A stretch of DNA of 64,000 nucleotides from CAYOUV01 sp963790075 (GTDB lineage Bacteria > Chloroflexota > Anaerolineae > Anaerolineales > Villigracilaceae), in contig CAWBNG010000008.1 in the NCBI GenBank assembly GCA_963790075.1, positions 434,001 through 498,000 on the forward strand, given 5' to 3'. The notes beneath the pieces were generated by a model that searched no databases, had not been told where the DNA came from, and saw only the letters and a list, made by a program, of their open reading frames with translations. The position numbers were made by a program, and so were the translations under genes. Positions 60,057-64,000 of this stretch are shown here, one piece after another (within the stretch, counting starts at the first letter, position 1; each line of letters opens with the position of its first letter).

Positions 60057-60749
60057 ATGATCGTCGTTTCAGACTTAATGGGCACGTTGACCACCGGCTC
60101 ACCGGTGCTGGGACTGGTGGACTGGGTGCGTCACAACCAGAGTAAATGGCAGGCGAACTGGTACATGGCTTCTACTATCCTGCCCGGTTATCTGCTGGCC
60201 AAGAGCGGACTGATCGATTGGCAGAGATGGGGGCAGGGCTTGATGGTGAGCAGCCTGTCGATGATCAAGGATGCCACCCCGCAGAAGTTCGACGAAGTCG
60301 CCGAATGGATGGTCGAGGTTGACCTGTGGAAAAAACGCCACCAGGACGTCATCCAGCGCTTGATTGATCACTTCGAGAACGGCGCGCAGGTCTACATTGC
60401 CAGCAGCGTGTACGAATCAGGCGTGGCGGCTTTCGCCCGCCGCATCAGCGTCCAGGCCGCCCCGACAGGTGTTGAGCGCACTGTCGGGGCGATCGGTACG
60501 CCGGTCGAGTTCGTGGACGGGCGCGTGCGTATTGGGGGGGAGTTGGTCGCGGACGAGCGCAAGATCGAAAAGGTGCTTTCCCGCCTGGGCGTGGAACGGG
60601 TCGATTATGCCTATGGTGATACTATCCTGGATATCCCCTTGCTGGAACACGCCGATCATCCCGTGGCGGCCTATCCCGATGGCAAATTACGTGCCGTAGC
60701 CAAGGAGCGTGGATGGGAGATCATCGGCGAGACGGCCAGCTACCCGTAA
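60057..60749 (+). CDS. HAD superfamily protein with an altered motif I
   Basis: A 230-residue protein. The ATG at 60057 follows GTGGAGGCAGG. HAD motifs in order: motif I VVSDLMGTLT (Asp nucleophile at about residue 6), motif II YIASSVYESG (Ser), motif III Lys region (ERKIEKVLSR), motif IV YGDTILDIPLLEHAD. The second Asp of the usual DxDGT is Met here (DLMGT), so phosphatase turnover may be weak and another HAD chemistry is possible. A helical cap (about 25-95) follows motif I. It is close in layout to SerB/PgpC-like members. The last 29 bases of its conserved C-terminal part recur at 61028. Confidence 0.8.
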   Translation: MIVVSDLMGTLTTGSPVLGLVDWVRHNQSKWQANWYMASTILPGYLLAKSGLIDWQRWGQGLMVSSLSMIKDATPQKFDEVAEWMVEVDLWKKRHQDVIQRLIDHFENGAQVYIASSVYESGVAAFARRISVQAAPTGVERTVGAIGTPVEFVDGRVRIGGELVADERKIEKVLSRLGVERVDYAYGDTILDIPLLEHADHPVAAYPDGKLRAVAKERGWEIIGETASYP

Positions 60750-60759
60750 GCTTGTATAA

Positions 60760-60957
60760 ATGAACCGACCGGCGGGTTTTGTCTCTGTAAATTTTCGCTT
60801 GGCTGGTAAGCTGCTGTTAATCCTAGGGGTGATCGGCCTGCTTGCGGTCGGCGTAGATACCCTGACGGGCTGGTTTGGATTGCCGAAGGCGGTCTTCCTG
60901 GTCAGCTTGGCGTCTATCCCGGTCAGCTTGTATCTGCTTACCGTTCCGAAAGAATAG
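60760..60957 (+). CDS. Small two-helix membrane protein
   Basis: A 65-residue ORF ten bases after the HAD-like gene, so probably co-transcribed. Two hydrophobic helices (about 16-32, LLLILGVIGLLAVGVD, and 43-60, KAVFLVSLASIPVSLYLL) joined by a short Gly/Trp turn. Clean coding sequence, no recognised family. Confidence 0.65.
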   Translation: MNRPAGFVSVNFRLAGKLLLILGVIGLLAVGVDTLTGWFGLPKAVFLVSLASIPVSLYLLTVPKE

Positions 60958-61027
60958 CAGCACACTAGGCTATTGCTTGCTGGATGGATCCCGATCGTAG
61001 GCAGTGGAACAACCAGCTCAAGGCGCT

Positions 61028-61056
61028 GGGAGATTATCGGCAAGACGGCTAGCTGC
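61028..61056 (+). pseudogene. Remnant of a HAD-like gene 3' end
   Basis: The 29 bases from gggagattatcggcaagacg onwards match 60715-60743 of the HAD-like gene with four mismatches and read WEIIGKTAS. Just before, DPDRRQWNNQLKALG in a shifted frame resembles the region preceding GWEIIG in HAD proteins (PDxxxxAxAxxxGWxIIG), so the remnant may start near 60988. Confidence 0.55.
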
Positions 61057-61193
61057 GCTTGGATTCCGCTTGCCATCTGCGTGGCCCGTCCCCATTTTTT
61101 TGTGATAATTAAAAACCGAACCGCTAAGCGCGTTAAGGGCACAAAGATTTTTTGTGCCTCTTGCGTTCTTAGCGATTCATAATGACGAGGTGG

Positions 61194-63167
61194 TTAATTT
61201 GTCATTTGATTTTGTTTAAACTGTGTCTCATACAACTGGCTGTATAATCCGCCCGCGCGCAATAATTCCTCGTGCGTGCCGCGTTCGACGATCTGACCGC
61301 GGTCCATGACCAGGATCAAGTCGGCCGCCAGGATGGTGCTCAGGCGGTGGGCGATGACAATGCTGGTCCGCCCGGCCATGACACGTTTCAGCGCTTCCTG
61401 GATCAGGGCTTCCGATTCGCTGTCCAGGTGGCTGGTAGCTTCGTCCAGCACCAGGATGCGCGGGTCTTTCAGGATGACGCGCGCCAGGGCGATGCGCTGT
61501 TTCTCGCCGCCGCTCAAGCGGTAGCCGCGCTCGCCGGCCACCGTGTCGTAACCCTCCGGGAGTTCGGTGATGAACTGGTGGATGTTGGCCGCCCGCGCCG
61601 CCGCTTCGGTCTCAGCCTGGGTGGCGTCCGGTTTGGCGTATGTCAGGTTGGTGCGGATGGTATCGTGGAACAGGTAGTTCTCCTGCGTCACCATGCCGAT
61701 CTGTCCGGCCAGCGAGTCGAGTGTCACATCCCGCAGGTCGTGCCCGTCGATGCGGATGACGCCCTGGTTCGGGTCATACAGGCGCGGGATCAGATACGTC
61801 ATGGTAGTCTTGCCGGCACCCGAAGGGCCGACCAGGGCGACCAACTGTCCAGCGGAGGCTTTGAACGAGACCGATTCGAGGGCTACCTCACGTGCCTGGG
61901 AGGTGGGCATCGCCTCGGGCGTCCCGGAAGCTGCGAGGGGGTCATCCGGTGTTTCGCTGGGTTGATTCGTTTTCCCGTTCCCCCCGCCTCCGCTGAGCAC
62001 CGCTGTCACATTATCCATTTTTCCATAGCGTTTGACCTCGCTGAGCAGCTTGGACTCGTCAATGCTGTAGTTGAAGGTCACGTTCTCAAACTCCAGGTCG
62101 CCGCGTACATCCTGCAAGACGATGGCGTCCGGCTTTTCGACGATATCCTGCGGCAGGTCGATCACCTCGAAGACGCGCTCGAACGAGACCATGCTGGTGC
62201 TGAACTCGACCGGTGCGCCAGCCAATCCCTGCAGCGCGCCGTAAAGCTGACCGAGGTACGAGCCGAAAGCCACGATGGTGCCGATGGTGAAGGCGTTTTT
62301 GATCACGAAGTAGCCGCCCAGACCATAGACCAGCGCCGTACCGACGGCGCTGACCAGCCCGATAATGACGAAGAAGGTCGAGCCGACCACGGCGCGGCGG
62401 ATGCCGATGTCGCGTACGCCTTCCGCGCGCTGGCGGAAGCGTTCTTCCTCCTCTTTGGCGCGCCCGAACAGTTTGACCAGCAGCGCCCCGCCGATGTTGA
62501 GCGTCTCGTTCATGTGGGCGTTCATGGCCGCGTTCAGGTCCATGCCCTTGCGGGCGATGTCGCGCAGCACTACTCCCAGCCGGCGGGCGGCCAGGATGAA
62601 GAGCGGCATGATCAGGACGCTGACGACCGTCAGCCGCCACTCGAGAGTCAGCATGACGGCCAGGATAGCGACTGTCTGGACCAGGTTGGTGGCGATGCCG
62701 ACGATGGTATTGCTGATGGCGTTCTGTGCGCCGACCACATCGTTGTTCAGGCGCGACATCAACTCGCCAACCTTGGTGTTGGTGAAGAAGCGCAAACTCA
62801 TACGCTGTAGGCGGGCGAAGAGCGCCACGCGCAAGTCGTAGATCACGCCTTCTCCCACGCTGGCATTCAACCGCCGCTGGACCACGTTGATTCCCCCGCT
62901 GAAGAGCGGGACAAGTAATAGGGCAACAGCGTACAGGGTTAACTGGTTCAGGTTTTTGGACGGCAGGACCTTGTCGATCATCTGGCGGAAGATCAGCGGT
63001 GAAATCAGGGAAAGCCCTGTGCCGAACAGGATCGTGACCAGCATCCCACTGATATGATTCCAGTAGGGGCGCGCATAGGTCAATACGCGCAAAAGCAGCT
63101 CTTTGGTAACTTTTTGGGGTTTTTCATCGCCCGAACGAACATAACTGTGCCAACCACCACCGTGCAT
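61194..63167 (-). CDS. ABC exporter (half-transporter with fused ATPase)
   Basis: A 657-residue type IV ABC transporter. Six transmembrane helices lie in residues about 40-330, then the nucleotide-binding domain: A-loop FNY, Walker A GPSGAGKTT, Q-loop MVTQENYLFHD, signature LSGGEKQRIALARV, Walker B ILVLDEATSHLD, H-loop IVIAHRLST. Between the A-loop strand and the next beta strand (ALESVSF) there is an insert of about 60 residues rich in Gly, Pro and Thr (around SGGGGNGKTNQPSETPDDP), which is unusual. MsbA/LmrA-like; it may export lipids, peptides or drugs. It is a single gene with no partner half, so a homodimer is likely. Confidence 0.93.
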   Translation of the reverse strand: MHGGGWHSYVRSGDEKPQKVTKELLLRVLTYARPYWNHISGMLVTILFGTGLSLISPLIFRQMIDKVLPSKNLNQLTLYAVALLLVPLFSGGINVVQRRLNASVGEGVIYDLRVALFARLQRMSLRFFTNTKVGELMSRLNNDVVGAQNAISNTIVGIATNLVQTVAILAVMLTLEWRLTVVSVLIMPLFILAARRLGVVLRDIARKGMDLNAAMNAHMNETLNIGGALLVKLFGRAKEEEERFRQRAEGVRDIGIRRAVVGSTFFVIIGLVSAVGTALVYGLGGYFVIKNAFTIGTIVAFGSYLGQLYGALQGLAGAPVEFSTSMVSFERVFEVIDLPQDIVEKPDAIVLQDVRGDLEFENVTFNYSIDESKLLSEVKRYGKMDNVTAVLSGGGGNGKTNQPSETPDDPLAASGTPEAMPTSQAREVALESVSFKASAGQLVALVGPSGAGKTTMTYLIPRLYDPNQGVIRIDGHDLRDVTLDSLAGQIGMVTQENYLFHDTIRTNLTYAKPDATQAETEAAARAANIHQFITELPEGYDTVAGERGYRLSGGEKQRIALARVILKDPRILVLDEATSHLDSESEALIQEALKRVMAGRTSIVIAHRLSTILAADLILVMDRGQIVERGTHEELLRAGGLYSQLYETQFKQNQMTN

Positions 63168-63390
63168 GGGAAACTCCGTGGAGAGTAAATTGGAAACCGG
63201 AAGTCGGGAATTTTAACCGGGCTTTCTGGTTTTCGATGGTCAAATTCCGAATCCCGTCCCGTCCCTATTTTGCCCCCTTATGTTCAATTTGGCAACCGTA
63301 GGTTTGGGGAGGTTGATGAAGGATTAATAGAAGGGCGGCCCCTAAATTTTTTATGAATCCCAATTAGCACTTTGCGATAGCGCTTGCGTT

Positions 63391-63396
63391 TATAAT
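63391..63396 (+). promoter_or_regulatory. -10 box of the rRNA methyltransferase gene
   Basis: gttTATAATagctgcgATG: seven bases from the -10 to the ATG at 63404, no ribosome site. Confidence 0.55.
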
Positions 63397-63403
63397 AGCT
63401 GCG

Positions 63404-64000
63404 ATGAAGGAACTGCTTTACTCTCGCAATGCCGTCTACGAGACCCTGCGCGCAGGCCGTCGCCAGCCCTTCCAGCTTGAGGTCGCCGAGGGAGCGCAGG
63501 AGAAGGGTCGCCTGAGCGAGATTATCCAATTGGCCCAGGCGCGCCAGCTGCCCGTCAAACGCCTGCCGCGCGGACGGCTTGACCGTGTGCACGCCAATCA
63601 CCAGGGTGTGCTGCTGGAGGCCAGCGGCTACCCCTATGCCGAACTGACCGACATTTTCGAACTGGCCGATGGGCGCAGTGAGCCGCTCTTCGTGCTGCTG
63701 CTGGATGCACTCAACGACCCGCAGAACTTTGGCACACTGTTGCGCACCGCTGAAGTCGTCGGCGTTCACGGCGTGGTTATCCCGTTGGCGCGCACGGTGG
63801 GAGTCACACCGGCGGTGGTCAACGCCTCTTCAGGCGCGTCCGAGCATTTACTGGTGGCGCAGGCCAACCTGCACCAGGCCATCAAAGCGCTGAAAGAAGC
63901 CGGGGCCTGGATCATCGGTCTCGAAGGCAGCCAGCAGGCCCAGGACCCGGAGCGGATCCGCCTGGACGGTCCGCTGGGGCTGGTGGTCGGTTCGGAGGGC
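63404..64000 (+). CDS. rlmB: RlmB-type 23S rRNA 2'-O-methyltransferase (SpoU family), cut by the window edge
   Basis: An open frame of 199 codons from ATG 63404 to the end of the window, no stop reached. The N-terminal L30e-like substrate-binding domain (ELLYSRNAVYETLRAGRR, PVKRLPRGRLDRVHANHQG) is followed by the SpoU/TrmH knotted domain: motif 1 LDALNDPQNFGTLLRTAEVV, then VVIPLARTVGVTP, NASSGASEHL, and the beginning of motif 2 LGLVVGSEG at the edge. RlmB methylates G2251 in 23S rRNA; the generic name TrmH-family methyltransferase would also fit. About 50 residues are missing. Confidence 0.92.
   Translation, partial: MKELLYSRNAVYETLRAGRRQPFQLEVAEGAQEKGRLSEIIQLAQARQLPVKRLPRGRLDRVHANHQGVLLEASGYPYAELTDIFELADGRSEPLFVLLLDALNDPQNFGTLLRTAEVVGVHGVVIPLARTVGVTPAVVNASSGASEHLLVAQANLHQAIKALKEAGAWIIGLEGSQQAQDPERIRLDGPLGLVVGSEG

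Noticed and set aside
61272..62810. 512-codon open frame opposite the ABC exporter
   Set aside because: Antisense shadow in G+C-rich sequence; the exporter frame carries all ABC motifs.
1..64000. tRNA, rRNA and riboswitch genes
   Set aside because: I looked for T-loop-like ggttcgaatc sequences and long conserved rRNA stretches by eye and found none; a covariance-model scan would be needed to exclude them.

Overview
The window looks like bacterial chromosome from a member of the Chloroflexota, most likely an Anaerolineae-type lineage (inference, no marker gene tree possible). Pointers are: moderately high G+C; many lipoproteins and very large secreted proteins with Thr/Pro-rich linkers; NBR1-type Ig domains; an F420-type LLM oxidoreductase; a PucC/BCD-type transporter; and promoters of the form (g)gtataat placed 6-11 bases before start codons. 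No rRNA, tRNA, CRISPR array, transposase, integrase or phage gene was seen.

Layout. 1-7.2 kb: stress and protein quality control (Rrf2 regulator, LiaF-like lipoprotein, rubrerythrin, RadA, MsrA, ClpC), with clear hairpin terminators. 7.3-11 kb: an accessory region with a short A+T-rich operon (zinc-binding peptide, HARE-HTH/putative nuclease, tiny ORF, MazG), fragments of lost genes, a coiled-coil membrane protein and a Doc-type toxin-antitoxin pair. Two orphan 3' ends of the LLM oxidoreductase gene separate these units from each other and from the intact gene. 11-17.5 kb: M42 peptidase/thioesterase pair, a Cas4-like nuclease split over two membrane-anchored ORFs, then NAD kinase, a zinc-finger membrane protein and RecN. 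17.5-21 kb: a SARP/AAA/TPR regulator broken by a one-base frameshift. 21.3-28.9 kb: PucC-like transporter with a MerR-like regulator, a DUF6391-like protein, DNA polymerase III delta, a B3/4-domain protein, DegV and a membrane glycosyltransferase.

29-39 kb: cell-surface and signalling genes (BNR/Ycf48-like lipoprotein, GAF-SpoIIE phosphatase, TolB-like lipoprotein, a 987-residue BNR protein, PilZ protein), interrupted by an Imm-5-like immunity gene bracketed by short tandem repeats and by a lipoprotein gene carrying an in-frame amber codon. 39-55 kb: DUF3298 lipoprotein; SurE-ASCH-alkyltransferase-like operon; a three-gene envelope operon ending in a LytM/GerMN protein; a GT39-like enzyme; phosphoglucose/phosphomannose isomerase; and a 1410-residue modular secreted protein. 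55-64 kb: small membrane proteins, a frameshifted lipoprotein, a frameshifted GT39-like gene coupled to a methyltransferase, RsmI, a HAD-like protein, an ABC exporter and the start of an RlmB-type rRNA methyltransferase.

Themes worth following: (1) orphan 3' gene ends repeated beside intact genes (LLM, methyltransferase, HAD); (2) a split, membrane-anchored Cas4-like nuclease that keeps all family residues; (3) a repeat-bracketed immunity gene; (4) three single-base frameshifts and one amber codon in otherwise conserved genes; (5) many promoters set up for leaderless or near-leaderless mRNAs.
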